Below, piece by piece: positions 1 through 7,061 of a DNA stretch of 29,701 bases (positions are counted from its first letter, which is position 1; each line of letters begins with the position of its first letter). The notes under the pieces were generated by a model. The model did not search any database, was not told the origin of the DNA, and saw only the letters and a list, made by a program, of their open reading frames with translations. This stretch comes from a virus. Where the stretch lies: positions 1 to 29,701 of IMG/VR virus record IMGVR_UViG_3300025131_000278; one strand, given 5' to 3'. The translations under genes were made by a program, and so were the position numbers.

Positions 1-137
1 TACTATTGACAGCCTTAAGATTCAGGTGCGGGCCGGGAACGATGCCGTCTTTTACGATTGCGATTGCACGGATTACTCAAAAGTGTTAGAGCGGCACCTT
101 GTTTTTAATACTTACACGGGTTTGACTATTTTCACAT
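1..137. repeat. Terminal direct repeat, left copy
   Basis: This segment recurs at 29565-29701 with one difference: A at position 20 against G at 29584. The reading frame runs through both copies inside one tail gene. This is what an assembler leaves at the ends of a circular or circularly permuted genome, so the unique length is 29,564 bp. A genuine short terminal repeat of a linear virion genome is possible but less likely, because the repeat lies inside a coding sequence. Confidence 0.93.
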
Positions 138-1285
138 TGGTCAAACAAATAATCGATGACTTCGTGAATTTGCCGGATGATGAGGGAGTCACCTATACTA
201 TTCCGGCAGAAGATGACAGCCCGGAAATAGACGAGATTCGATTCAATTATATAACCGCAAAGGCGGCATTGGATCGGTTGACATTGCTCGGATCTGGAAC
301 CGATGTATATTACTGGTATATTGATTCGGCGAGAGCGTTACATTTTATTGAGCGGCCCACGTCGGCAACGGCAACGGCTTTGACGGACGATGGTTCATCC
401 ATCGCCCTTGCCAATACGCTGCGGGTTTCCCAGACGGCCCAACAATATCGAAACGTCCAGTATATCTCAAATGCAAAATATTACACGATTGAGTTGACCG
501 ACTCATGGAAAGGTGACGGAGTACAAACGACGTTCCCGACACGATATCCGATTGGCAAGGACACTTCGATCACGGTCGGAGGAGCGACTAAAACAATAGG
601 TGAGGCCGGAATTACTACGGCCAATTTTCAATATGAGGTAGGCAAGGCGAATATCTGGACGGGGACCCCGACCACCGCCGTCGGTGATGGCGTAAATATC
701 GTTCTGAAATACAAGGGGTTATATCCAACCACGGCAACGGATAGCGATACGGCACAGATTGCGGCCCGGAAAGTCATTGAGGGTGGGTCTGGAAGATATG
801 AGCGCATGGACAACGCATCCGACATGCTCGGCTCGGACACGTCCGACTCATTCATGGCCGGGTTATTGAGTAAAAACGGGGCTTTAAACACGGTGATAGA
901 ATACGACACCGATACTGCCGGGCTAATATCTGGGACACTACAAGCGACGACTCTTGCACGGGTTGATATAGACGGGTCGGCAATCAGCGGGGCGGACTAT
1001 CTGATCGAATCCGTATCGGCACGGGATACTGGAACGGGGCGGCTTCGGTATTCTGTGAGGACGGTATCCGGCGACGACCCGGCTCAATGGGCAGACTACT
1101 TTTTAGAATTGAAGAACGCAACAAGAACAACACAATTCGACAATACGGTGACATTGGCATTGACGGAGGCACTCGGAACCGACACGTTTGACTTTAATGA
1201 TTCAGAGAGCGAAGCCGTCCGACTTATGTCAACAGATCCGTATGTTATTGGCGATGCGAATGTTGGCTATTCGGAGGTGATGTGA
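2..1285 (+). CDS. Tail hub / tail-associated protein, 3' part of a gene split by the window ends
   Basis: The open frame enters from the left edge. Its 5' end is at 29338-29564, and across the circular junction the full protein is 503 residues. It follows the tape measure gene directly, where siphoviruses encode the distal tail and tail-associated (hub) proteins. The region with FNYITAKAALDRLTLL followed by YYWYIDSARALHFIE recalls gp27-like or late-control-D-like hub domains, which is recognition by eye only. It stops with TGA at 1283-1285, overlapping the start region of the next gene. The window-end variant changes Ile to Val early in the protein. A role in the tail tip is likely from position; the precise family is uncertain. 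Confidence 0.72.
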   Translation, partial: TIDSLKIQVRAGNDAVFYDCDCTDYSKVLERHLVFNTYTGLTIFTLVKQIIDDFVNLPDDEGVTYTIPAEDDSPEIDEIRFNYITAKAALDRLTLLGSGTDVYYWYIDSARALHFIERPTSATATALTDDGSSIALANTLRVSQTAQQYRNVQYISNAKYYTIELTDSWKGDGVQTTFPTRYPIGKDTSITVGGATKTIGEAGITTANFQYEVGKANIWTGTPTTAVGDGVNIVLKYKGLYPTTATDSDTAQIAARKVIEGGSGRYERMDNASDMLGSDTSDSFMAGLLSKNGALNTVIEYDTDTAGLISGTLQATTLARVDIDGSAISGADYLIESVSARDTGTGRLRYSVRTVSGDDPAQWADYFLELKNATRTTQFDNTVTLALTEALGTDTFDFNDSESEAVRLMSTDPYVIGDANVGYSEVM

Positions 1286-1773
1286 TGGTTGAGGTCGAGG
1301 CCAATGTGTTTGCGGATGTATATGATACAGGGTCAGAGGTTCCGAGGTTCATCGAGCGGATCGGGTCAAAGAATTTGGTAGTTGATGCAGGCCGCAATAT
1401 AATTCGGAACATCATGGCGGAACCGGATTCAGACACACGGGCGTCGTTTCTCAATGTCTTTTTTTTCTGGGGATCGGGGACGGATGTGGCGACGGGAGGA
1501 GAGACCGCCTTGGTGACCCCTTCAACATATGACTCTGGAGACCCACAGGCAATCACAGAAGCGAACATCTCGACAGACTACCAGATCACGTATAAGTATT
1601 ATATGGCCTCATCTATTGCAAGCGGCGAAACAATCGCTGAGGCCGGGTTATTCTTTGGGAACGTGGCCGGGTCAACCACGATGTTCGCCCGTGTCAAACT
1701 GGATTCAGCTATTGAAAAAACAGCCGACAAAGCCATCACGTTCTCTTGGATTCAAGCAATCACAGCGAGTTAA
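1285..1773 (+). CDS. Tail/baseplate structural protein, unknown family
   Basis: The product is 162 residues from ATG 1285, with a GGAGG site seven bases upstream at 1273-1277; a GTG at 1282 is an alternative in the same frame. The N-terminal half has KNLVVDAGRNIIRN and the C-terminal half has TIAEAGLFFGN and MFARVKLDSAIEKTADKAIT. This pattern of an acidic-glycine turn followed by a 'linear beta' end is seen in small phage tail or baseplate decoration proteins. The gene sits between the hub-like gene and the fibre genes, with translational coupling to the former. No catalytic motif, signal peptide or membrane segment is visible. A virion structural role is inferred from context and from this weak resemblance. 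Confidence 0.6.
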   Translation: MVEVEANVFADVYDTGSEVPRFIERIGSKNLVVDAGRNIIRNIMAEPDSDTRASFLNVFFFWGSGTDVATGGETALVTPSTYDSGDPQAITEANISTDYQITYKYYMASSIASGETIAEAGLFFGNVAGSTTMFARVKLDSAIEKTADKAITFSWIQAITAS

Positions 1774-1779
1774 AATCAT

Positions 1780-2343
1780 ATGTCATTTACAGACTTTGAA
1801 GCGACGACGTGGGCCACAACCGATGAGATTACAGCCGTCCTTATGAACGAACTCGAAAAAAGGGCGATGGGCGCAAGGCCTACGGTCAAGGTTTATCGGA
1901 CCAACGTCCTTTCCTCCCAAACCTCGGTTGCTACTATTGAGTTTGAGGCGGAGGCGTGGGATAATGACAGTATGTGGGACGTATTAAATCCCACTACGCC
2001 GGTGACGGTGCAGCAAGCGGGGGTTTATCTTATCAATGCGACCGTGGCCTTGTCGGGGTCAAGCTCAACGAATAATACTTATATGTCCCTTGAGTTGAAT
2101 AACGACACCGGGGCGTTCGGCGATGGTACGGTCTTAGGATTTAGCACGGGAACTCAAATTGACTCTACTCCTACCTTGTTCTATCATCAAGTTTCAGCGG
2201 TGGGCAATCTCTCCGGGAGCGACGAAGTCAAGTTATTAGTGGATGCAGATACTACTTGGGGATTGACTGCGAATAATTACGATGTCGGCGATGGTTGTTG
2301 GTTATCAATGACAATGGTCGCCCGTACACCTACATTGAGCTGA
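1780..2343 (+). CDS. Receptor-binding type protein with C1q/TNF-like jelly-roll domain
   Basis: The product is 187 residues. After a short N-terminal segment (about 1-45) comes a compact beta-rich domain of roughly 140 residues. It contains the sequence TPVTVQQAGVYLINATVAL, a pattern typical of C1q-like domains at the tips of phage fibres, where 'aGvYlinatv' lies on a central strand. Such domains usually trimerise and bind host receptors. The start is ATG 1780, six bases after the preceding stop and with a weak ribosome-binding site, suggesting coupled translation. It lies among tail genes and before the long fibre, so a tail-tip or receptor-binding role is likely. The assignment is by motif only. 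Confidence 0.62.
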   Translation: MSFTDFEATTWATTDEITAVLMNELEKRAMGARPTVKVYRTNVLSSQTSVATIEFEAEAWDNDSMWDVLNPTTPVTVQQAGVYLINATVALSGSSSTNNTYMSLELNNDTGAFGDGTVLGFSTGTQIDSTPTLFYHQVSAVGNLSGSDEVKLLVDADTTWGLTANNYDVGDGCWLSMTMVARTPTLS

Positions 2344-2344
2344 T

Positions 2345-2842
2345 ATGGCAGATATAACACTGGCGGCGGACATAGCGAAATATCTTGGGGCTTACACTCC
2401 CACAATCGGGACGGTGGGCACTGATATATTCCGTGGCCCTGTTCGGCCATTTACAAAAACGGGAGCGACGACGCTCATCCCCCGCAATTGCGTGTTTGTG
2501 ATAGCGAACACCGGAGGAGAAGCCCCACTTCCGATGGCCGGGACTGCGTACCAACAAGTGCGGACGGTATCGGTGCAGGTTATTATCCGCAACACGAGCA
2601 GCCACGATGCCACGGCGGTCAATATTTATAATGCATTGACGGCCATGGCTACGAGCGACTTGGATCAGCCCGGTTATATCGGGTTTCAGGTGCAAAACTC
2701 ATCGCCGATATATATCCCCGGTATTGACGGGAACCTTGACAACTACTGGACGATCAACGTTGACGCAATTTACGATCAGCGGAACGTCACTAAAATCTCT
2801 CGATACGGCACCGGGGTCTACGGCACCGCCGTTTACGGATAG
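2345..2842 (+). CDS. Tail terminator/completion-like protein (phage minor capsid family)
   Basis: The product is 165 residues and starts one base after the previous stop. The order of elements matches tail terminator (gpU-like) proteins: N-terminal helix (ADIAKYLGAY), a strand ending in the central CVFVIANTGG, then RTVSVQVIIRN, a helix with AVNIYNALTAM, and a final strand pair IPGIDG...YWTINVDAIYD. These proteins cap the tail and join it to the head. They normally lie just before the tail tube gene, about 7 kb upstream in gene order here, so the location among fibre genes is unusual. The last residues contain a short YGTGVYG-TAVYG repeat. Function is inferred from the fold-like pattern, not from a verified match. 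Confidence 0.55.
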   Translation: MADITLAADIAKYLGAYTPTIGTVGTDIFRGPVRPFTKTGATTLIPRNCVFVIANTGGEAPLPMAGTAYQQVRTVSVQVIIRNTSSHDATAVNIYNALTAMATSDLDQPGYIGFQVQNSSPIYIPGIDGNLDNYWTINVDAIYDQRNVTKISRYGTGVYGTAVYG

Positions 2843-2851
2843 GGAGCACCC

Positions 2852-4252
2852 ATGGCCACCAATTTCCCAAGCTCGCTTGACACCTATACGGATGTCAGTG
2901 GCGGGGCGGTTATAGCCGCCGCCACAACAAACAATATGCAGGACGCCATCGAAGCCCTTGAAGTGAAAATCGGGGCGGACTCGTCAGCAGTAACGGCCTC
3001 CATCGATTACCTTGTCAAAAGTTCATCCTCGACCGATCCCGGCCACCTGCATACAACCGCCGGAATCTCCGGCCAGATAGCAGTGGCACAAGGCGGCACG
3101 GGAGCCTCAACCGCATCAGCGGCCCGGATCGCCCTTGGCCTTGGCAACGTAGAAGATACCGCCATCTCGACATGGGCCGGAACAACCAACGTGACGACGC
3201 TTGGCACAATCGGAACCGGAGTATGGAATGGCACAGCCGTCGCAGATGCATACGTGGCGAACGACCTCACCATATCCGGCGGCACGGTAAACAACTCGGT
3301 AATCGGTGGGTCAACCGCCGCCGCCGGGACATTTACTCAACTCGATATTGAGGCGGAAGGTGACTTAAGGTTGCAGGATGCAACGGACTCCCCTTTAAAG
3401 TACGTTGGTTTGGACGCTCCGGCGACCGTAGGCACTTCGTACACGATGACCCTTCCCGACGCCATCGGAGCCGTCGGCGAAGTCCTTAAAATCAACAACG
3501 TGGACGGGACACTTGAGTGGGGCGAGGATACGTCCGGAATTGTTGTAACAGACACCGACCTTGATTTTACAGGAACGCCCACCAGTTACTATATGCAGTT
3601 CGGATATGATCCCGCCGCCAATCTGGATCTGGAATATATCAAGCTCTCAAATACGGGGGCCACATACGAGTTCGATGGGGTTATGCTTGGAATTGATCAC
3701 AGCGAAACGGGATACTCTACCGGGAAAATTGTAATAAGTGCCAGACACCAAGGAAGCGGAACGACTCTCGGGACGGCTACCTTTGAATTACAGACAAGCA
3801 ATTTCAATAGGCTCGGACTGGGAGGAGTTGACCTTTACTTGGACGTATCGAAAACAGTGGTGGCCGGATCCTTCGCCGTTGGGACAGGGACTAAGTTCGT
3901 TGGATATAATGAAGGCGAAGGCGGATCGTCCACTGGCACAGTTCGCTTCTATTCCGCATATACGGGCGGCGATGTAGCCCTTGGAACGGCCAGTGGTGCC
4001 GATGATATTTGGTCGTTGGAAAATCACAAATTCTCATCGACGGCACAGTTTGCTGACGTAGTAACAATCGACGTGAACGATGCCTCCAACCCGGCATTGA
4101 CGGTGGATCAGGATAACGCCGCAGGGGGGTGGATTGATTTCGTTGGCACGATGGGGACACCAACAAACGACGATCCTACGACAGACGCTCCGGGTGATTG
4201 GGTCCAAGTAGAAATTGCAGGGTCGACCTACTATCTTCCGGCTTATACCTAA
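2852..4252 (+). CDS. Tail fibre protein
   Basis: The product is 466 residues. It begins with a short segment that includes NNMQDAIEALEVKIG, a likely coiled coil. It then carries the fibre signatures DPGHLHT, VAQGGTGASTASAARIALGL and two related 'TTNVTTLGTIGTGVWNGT' type stretches (about 85-145), typical of collagen-free phage fibre repeats. The C terminus, GDWVQVEIAGSTYYLPAYT, resembles a tip motif common in fibres of uncultured phages. Composition is rich in Gly, Thr, Ala and Asp with few Cys. No chaperone domain is seen. It is the largest fibre-like gene and probably forms the host-contacting fibre. A GGGAGCACC site precedes ATG 2852. Confidence 0.8.
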   Translation: MATNFPSSLDTYTDVSGGAVIAAATTNNMQDAIEALEVKIGADSSAVTASIDYLVKSSSSTDPGHLHTTAGISGQIAVAQGGTGASTASAARIALGLGNVEDTAISTWAGTTNVTTLGTIGTGVWNGTAVADAYVANDLTISGGTVNNSVIGGSTAAAGTFTQLDIEAEGDLRLQDATDSPLKYVGLDAPATVGTSYTMTLPDAIGAVGEVLKINNVDGTLEWGEDTSGIVVTDTDLDFTGTPTSYYMQFGYDPAANLDLEYIKLSNTGATYEFDGVMLGIDHSETGYSTGKIVISARHQGSGTTLGTATFELQTSNFNRLGLGGVDLYLDVSKTVVAGSFAVGTGTKFVGYNEGEGGSSTGTVRFYSAYTGGDVALGTASGADDIWSLENHKFSSTAQFADVVTIDVNDASNPALTVDQDNAAGGWIDFVGTMGTPTNDDPTTDAPGDWVQVEIAGSTYYLPAYT

Positions 4253-4266
4253 CAGGAGGGGATCTA

Positions 4267-4608
4267 ATGGCCGCACCAAACCTTGAAGTCCGGGGAGCGT
4301 ATTCGCTTGGCTATTCGCTCTCAAAAAACGTCCCATCAATGCATAACTTCGGAACAGTAGAGGAGCCGGACGAGCGGACGGTCTACACTTGTTCGATCAC
4401 GGCAACGGCTGAAACGAAATACGAACAAGGATCAACGGGGGTATTCCAAAAGAACCGACAACCGGCGTTGTCGGTGGCCCTGATTTACACAGACGGCGAG
4501 ACGTTTAAGGAAACGGAGTGGACGGGTGTGGAGGTAGGGGCGGCAATTAAAGTGGCCCTTGATAGCGTCGAGGCCAACATCAAAAGCACCTACGGGACGG
4601 GGGCGTGA
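4267..4608 (+). CDS. Hypothetical protein after the fibre gene
   Basis: The product is 113 residues from ATG 4267, which has an AGGAGGGG site seven bases upstream; longer in-frame starts overlap the fibre gene and lack such a site. The sequence is soluble, with TVYTCSITATAETKYEQG and ALSVALIYTDGETFKET giving alternating strands, and a final helix EVGAAIKVALDSVEANI. No family is recognised. Its place between the fibre and the lysis-like genes fits a fibre accessory or a small virion protein, but nothing in the sequence decides this. It overlaps the next start by four bases. Confidence 0.6.
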   Translation: MAAPNLEVRGAYSLGYSLSKNVPSMHNFGTVEEPDERTVYTCSITATAETKYEQGSTGVFQKNRQPALSVALIYTDGETFKETEWTGVEVGAAIKVALDSVEANIKSTYGTGA

Positions 4609-4868
4609 TCGTGCCCATTGATATCAACGATGTAACCTTCATCGATGAAGAGGATCTGGCCCCGTTGTTGGCATTAGAGATTGAGATTGACGAATTGAAA
4701 ATTGAGGCGGTGCAGAAACAGGCCGACTTGCGCAAGGCAGTGATCCGTCTGCGTGGGAAACTGGGGTTGAGGCAATCGGATAAGATAGACTTGTCGCAAG
4801 GGGTTGCCGTCCCTCTGGAGAAAACGATTGAGCAGACACCGACGTCCGGGGCAAACGGAGCGACCTGA
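4605..4868 (+). CDS. Small coiled-coil hypothetical protein
   Basis: The product is 87 residues from GTG 4605, overlapping the preceding stop. The N-terminal half is strongly acidic (VTFIDEEDLAPLLALEIEI) and runs into a charged helical segment (DELKIEAVQKQADLRKAVIRLRGK) that looks like a coiled coil. The tail is Thr/Gly-rich. Start and stop overlaps on both sides place it in one coupled unit with 4267 and 4868. No family or enzymatic motif is recognised. It may be a small structural, chaperone or lysis accessory protein; this cannot be settled from the sequence. Confidence 0.55.
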   Translation: MIVPIDINDVTFIDEEDLAPLLALEIEIDELKIEAVQKQADLRKAVIRLRGKLGLRQSDKIDLSQGVAVPLEKTIEQTPTSGANGAT

Positions 4869-5137
4869 TGGACTTCACTGAACACATCCCAATGTTGTCG
4901 TTGATCGTGATTCCGGCGGTCGGATGGCTCCATCGACAGTTATCAAAACTCATGCAGGAATCCGTTGAGCAGGAACAGCAGATTGAAGCAACCCAGACGT
5001 GGCTGAAAAATCTTGATGCGGCCATGGCAAGACGGGCCGAGATTGAGGTACTGGGGGCGAAACTGGATGCGATGAGCGACCGGCTTGGCCGAGCGGAGTC
5101 AATGATTGACCGCCTCCGAAATGGGAGTTACAAATGA
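4868..5137 (+). CDS. Small N-terminally anchored coiled-coil protein, lysis cassette candidate
   Basis: The product is 89 residues from ATG 4868, which overlaps the previous TGA. Residues 9-20 (MLSLIVIPAVGW) are hydrophobic and could be a short membrane anchor. The remainder, from about 25 to 85, is a charged heptad-like helix (QLSKLMQESVEQEQQIEATQ and LGAKLDAMSDRLGRAESMID). One anchor followed by a coiled coil is the layout of inner-membrane spanins and of some phage holin-like or tail accessory proteins. It is followed at once by the DUF5675 gene, so a lysis-related role is plausible. No lipoprotein o-spanin gene was found nearby, which weakens the spanin reading. Confidence 0.5.
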   Translation: MDFTEHIPMLSLIVIPAVGWLHRQLSKLMQESVEQEQQIEATQTWLKNLDAAMARRAEIEVLGAKLDAMSDRLGRAESMIDRLRNGSYK

Positions 5138-5613
5138 ACCTTGAGATCCTACGATATAAAAGCGGATCGAATGCAACACTTGGCTCGCTATTCGTTCGCA
5201 ATGCCGACGGGGGTCGTGAATGGTTGGCGTATACGCTTGAAGATGAGCATCGGGATAAGAAAGTCAAACACGAGACCCGGATACCGGCGGGCCATTACAG
5301 GATGGCTATCCGGGACGACGGCGGCATGAATACCGGATACTCTAAGCGGTACGACTTCCATCGGGGCATGTTATGGATTAGGGAGAAATTCAACGGTGTG
5401 GAGTGGCGATCCGACTGGGGATTCACTTACGTGTACCTTCACATCGGCAACACCGAGGCCGATACTTCCGGGTGCCCGCTCGTGGGGTTATCACAAAACG
5501 GGACGGCGATGACGGTCGGACGTAGCCGGGACGCATACAAGAAGATTTATCCGGTCGTTGCTGATTCCATAGAAAACGGCAGTGTTTATTTGGATATTAC
5601 CGATTACGCATAA
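5134..5613 (+). CDS. DUF5675 family protein, lysis-associated
   Basis: The product is 159 residues. The match to DUF5675 is clear by motif: LEILRYKSGSNATLGSLFV at the start, YTLEDEHRDKKVKHETRIPA near residues 32-51, the FHRGMLWI segment, and HIGNTEADTSGCPLVG around residues 106-121. DUF5675 proteins are common in phage lysis regions. The closing His...SGC stretch recalls L,D-transpeptidase-like active sites, so action on peptidoglycan is suspected but not established. No other endolysin is recognised in the genome, which makes this the best candidate. It overlaps the preceding coiled-coil gene by four bases and is followed by a holin-like gene. Confidence 0.78.
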   Translation: MNLEILRYKSGSNATLGSLFVRNADGGREWLAYTLEDEHRDKKVKHETRIPAGHYRMAIRDDGGMNTGYSKRYDFHRGMLWIREKFNGVEWRSDWGFTYVYLHIGNTEADTSGCPLVGLSQNGTAMTVGRSRDAYKKIYPVVADSIENGSVYLDITDYA

Positions 5614-5624
5614 GGGGTTTGGCT

Positions 5625-5873
5625 ATGGATATCAAAAAGCTGTTGAACGTTGACCGGGGCAAAGAATTAGGGATTGCATCGGCGAAGGGTTCCGTACCCG
5701 CCGCTATCGCCACAGCCGTATTGAGTGGTGTCTCAACATATCTTGGTTGGGATCTAAGTGCGGATGGTATCGTGGCGGTGTTTTTTGGTGCCTCACTTGG
5801 CAACCTGATCGGCCAGTTCCAGAAAAACCCGTCCGAAACTCTTCGACGATTCAAGGGGCTATTGAGTAAATAG
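5625..5873 (+). CDS. Holin-like small membrane protein
   Basis: The product is 82 residues from ATG 5625, with an AAGGGG site upstream; a TTG six bases earlier is an alternative. Residues about 21-60 form one long or two short hydrophobic segments (AAIATAVLSGVSTYLGW and IVAVFFGASLGNLIG). They are flanked by basic ends (DIKKLLNVDRGKELG and ETLRRFKGLLSK). Size, charge distribution and position right after the DUF5675 gene fit a small holin-like protein that would control lysis timing at the inner membrane. The stop codon abuts the -35 element of the following promoter. Confidence 0.58.
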   Translation: MDIKKLLNVDRGKELGIASAKGSVPAAIATAVLSGVSTYLGWDLSADGIVAVFFGASLGNLIGQFQKNPSETLRRFKGLLSK

Positions 5874-5902
5874 TTGACACGCCCGACTGTCCTTTGTATT
5901 AT
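5874..5902 (+). promoter_or_regulatory. Consensus sigma70-type promoter of the small RNA
   Basis: TTGACA at 5874-5879 and TATTAT at 5897-5902 are separated by exactly 17 bases, an almost ideal sigma70 promoter. It begins immediately after the TAG of the holin-like gene. The nearest downstream terminator is only about 90 bases away and no convincing reading frame lies between, so its product should be a short RNA. Confidence 0.8.
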
Positions 5903-5908
5903 GCGGGA

Positions 5909-6025
5909 GATGTTGGTACATTTTACGTTTCACCGGGTTCGTTGGATGCATGCCCACATCCTAAAAAACGAACTCATCATGCCCGTTAAAGCCGCCGACT
6001 TGTCCCCCTTGTTCGGCGGCTTTTT
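5909..6025 (+). ncRNA. Candidate phage small RNA with anti-ribosome-binding-site terminator loop
   Basis: The expected transcript runs from about 5909 to the T-run at 6021-6025, roughly 117 nt. A nested hairpin is visible: GTTCG 5937-5941 pairs with CGAAC 5969-5973, enclosing GGATG 5944-5948 with CATCC 5957-5961. The 3' hairpin is a rho-independent terminator with a 14-nt loop. Bases 6003-6013 (TCCCCCTTGTT), mostly in that loop, are the exact complement of AACAAGGGGGA, the leader before nine early genes (6151, 6523, 7062, 7370, 7718, 8095, 8374, 8842 and 10034). What I see is a promoter, a structure, a terminator and the complementarity. Regulation by base pairing is inference. A reading frame from ATG 5901 exists but runs through the terminator, so I do not call it a gene. 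Confidence 0.68.
5988..6025 (+). terminator. Rho-independent terminator
   Basis: AAAGCCGCCGA (5988-5998) pairs perfectly with TCGGCGGCTTT (6013-6023), giving an 11-bp stem with a 14-nt loop and TTTTT at 6021-6025. It ends the small RNA and also any readthrough from the late and lysis operon, separating it from the early promoters. The A-tract on the other side makes it potentially bidirectional. Confidence 0.88.
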
Positions 6026-6039
6026 CGGTTCCATGGGAA

Positions 6040-6150
6040 AAACCTTTCACTTTTTTTTAATTTAGTTGTTGACAATCTGGAATAATATACTATATTGGGT
6101 AGTATAAGAGAACGAAGACAATCATTCAAACCGCAACAAGGGGGAGCACG
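6040..6150 (+). promoter_or_regulatory. Early promoter copy 1 with conserved flanks
   Basis: TTGACA at 6069-6074 and TATATT at 6091-6096 have a 16-base spacer. A T8 tract (6051-6058) and AT-rich DNA lie just upstream, like an UP element. The block from AAACCTTTCAC to the ATG at 6151 recurs at 6948-7061 and 7981-8094. This copy differs most, mainly around the -10 region. It should drive the genes at 6151 and 6523. Confidence 0.8.
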
Positions 6151-6429
6151 ATGAGCAACTTGACGAGCCGGATGAGAGGCAACATCAACGACAAACTCGA
6201 CACAGGGAACAGCGGCACGAGAAACTACAAGACAATCAAGAATGCAGTCAAGGCGATTGAGGACTATCAGGACAGGTTGAGAGAGTATGCAGAAAAAGCG
6301 GCAGATGTCAGGTATCTAATAGTTGAAAAAGACGACCGGCACTTTCCCGTCATTATTGCCACGGGTAATGTCGATAATATCAACAAGTTTCAGTATTGGA
6401 TGGCTTCAGGTTTTTATCTGACCGCATAA
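6151..6429 (+). CDS. Early small hypothetical protein with NINDKLD motif
   Basis: The product is 92 residues. The N terminus has GNINDKLDTGNSG and, 13 residues later, NAVKAIEDYQ. The genes at 6523 and 8095 begin with NNINDKLDNAVKA, as if the intervening residues had been removed or inserted. The rest is a charged helix followed by strands (YLIVEKDDRHFPVIIATGN). There is no known family. It is the first gene after early promoter copy 1 and carries the common leader AACAAGGGGGA at 6135-6145. Position suggests an early takeover or anti-host protein, but that is inference. It ends just before linker copy 1. Confidence 0.7.
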   Translation: MSNLTSRMRGNINDKLDTGNSGTRNYKTIKNAVKAIEDYQDRLREYAEKAADVRYLIVEKDDRHFPVIIATGNVDNINKFQYWMASGFYLTA

Positions 6430-6431
6430 GG

Positions 6432-6522
6432 GTGAGTGGACGGGGGGTTCGCCCCCCCGTTTAAACCGCTACTCCGGTCACAAGCCCGGAGCATCTTTTT
6501 AACCCCAACAAGGGGGAGCACG
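6432..6522 (+). repeat. Double-hairpin intergenic linker, copy 1
   Basis: It opens with GTGAGTGG. Hairpin 1 is ACGGGGGG-TTCG-CCCCCCCGT (6440-6460; one extra C), then a TTTAAACCGCTA spacer. Hairpin 2 pairs CTCCGG 6472-6477 with CCGGAG 6486-6491 and is followed by T5 at 6496-6500, so it may terminate partly. The shared leader precedes ATG 6523. The same unit joins five other early gene pairs. Confidence 0.85.
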
Positions 6523-6837
6523 ATGAACAACATCAACGACAAACTCGACAATGCAGTCAAGGCGTTGGCAAGGCAAACGGATCTTATACGCCACGCCAAC
6601 ATCGTTGAGAATCCACCCGTGGCACCCGTCTGGACCATTGAAGAAGCTGAAGTGGTCTGGCGCATACTGGATGACCACTACAAAAATAATGACAATGGCG
6701 TCCATGACCCCTTGAAGCGCATTGGGATTGACCTGCATAAGCAGTGGACAGAAGCCTGTCAGCTGCGCCGCCGTCGGGATTGTCCCGCCCGACGGAGGAG
6801 GTTTTCTGCCCTGAACCCGTCCGAATTGCCACTATGA
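6523..6837 (+). CDS. Early small hypothetical protein with shared N-terminal tag
   Basis: The product is 104 residues from ATG 6523, which carries the common AACAAGGGGGA leader; longer frames would read through the linker hairpins and are rejected. The first 42 bases are identical to those of the gene at 8095 (MNNINDKLDNAVKA), after which the sequences diverge completely. Residues about 38-70 (TIEEAEVVWRILDDHYKNND) look like a helical domain. The end is Arg-rich (QLRRRRDCPARRRR) and overlaps a perfect 8-bp hairpin (6771-6795), so the C terminus may be degenerate or fused. No family is recognised. Confidence 0.62.
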   Translation: MNNINDKLDNAVKALARQTDLIRHANIVENPPVAPVWTIEEAEVVWRILDDHYKNNDNGVHDPLKRIGIDLHKQWTEACQLRRRRDCPARRRRFSALNPSELPL

Positions 6838-6863
6838 TCCTGATGGGTGCCCCTTCGGGGGCA
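6771..6863 (+). other. Two hairpins at the end of the first early unit
   Basis: CCGTCGGG 6771-6778 pairs with CCCGACGG 6788-6795. TGCCCC 6848-6853 pairs with GGGGCA 6858-6863 around a TTCG loop. Neither has a long T-run. They lie between the last gene of unit 1 and early promoter copy 2 and may slow or end transcription. From 6864 to 6947 I see nothing further. Confidence 0.45.
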
Positions 6864-6947
6864 TTAAAGGACGGGGGTAGTCCAAAGTCCACCCAATGAT
6901 CTTTGACAATGGCAAGGTGCAGAAAACGTCTTGGTGCGCGATTTAAC

Positions 6948-7061
6948 AAACCTTTCACTTTTTTTTAATTTAGTTGTTGACATTATGGAATAATATGGTA
7001 TATTATATAATAGATCGAGAGAACGAAGACAACCATTCAAACCGTAACAAGGGGGAACACG
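6948..7061 (+). promoter_or_regulatory. Early promoter copy 2 with conserved flanks
   Basis: TTGACA is at 6977-6982 and TATATT at 6999-7004, with a 16-base spacer and an upstream T8 tract. The 114-base block is almost identical to copy 3 (7981-8094); I see differences only near AACCATT/AATCATT and CACGATG/CACAATG. It should drive 7062, 7370 and 7718. Confidence 0.82.

Noticed and set aside
5909-5987. tRNA or tmRNA-like gene in the small RNA
   Set aside because: A GGTTCG-like stretch is present, but there is no acceptor stem, anticodon arm or CCA end.
5901-6065. Reading frame from ATG 5901 or from 5874 inside the small RNA
   Set aside because: It starts at the -10 element, has no ribosome-binding site, and reads through the terminator stem and the T8 tract of the next promoter block.
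6436-6522. In-frame extensions of early genes through the linkers (also at 7286 and 8290)
   Set aside because: They translate the conserved hairpins and leader; the shared ATG after AACAAGGGGG is consistent in all copies.
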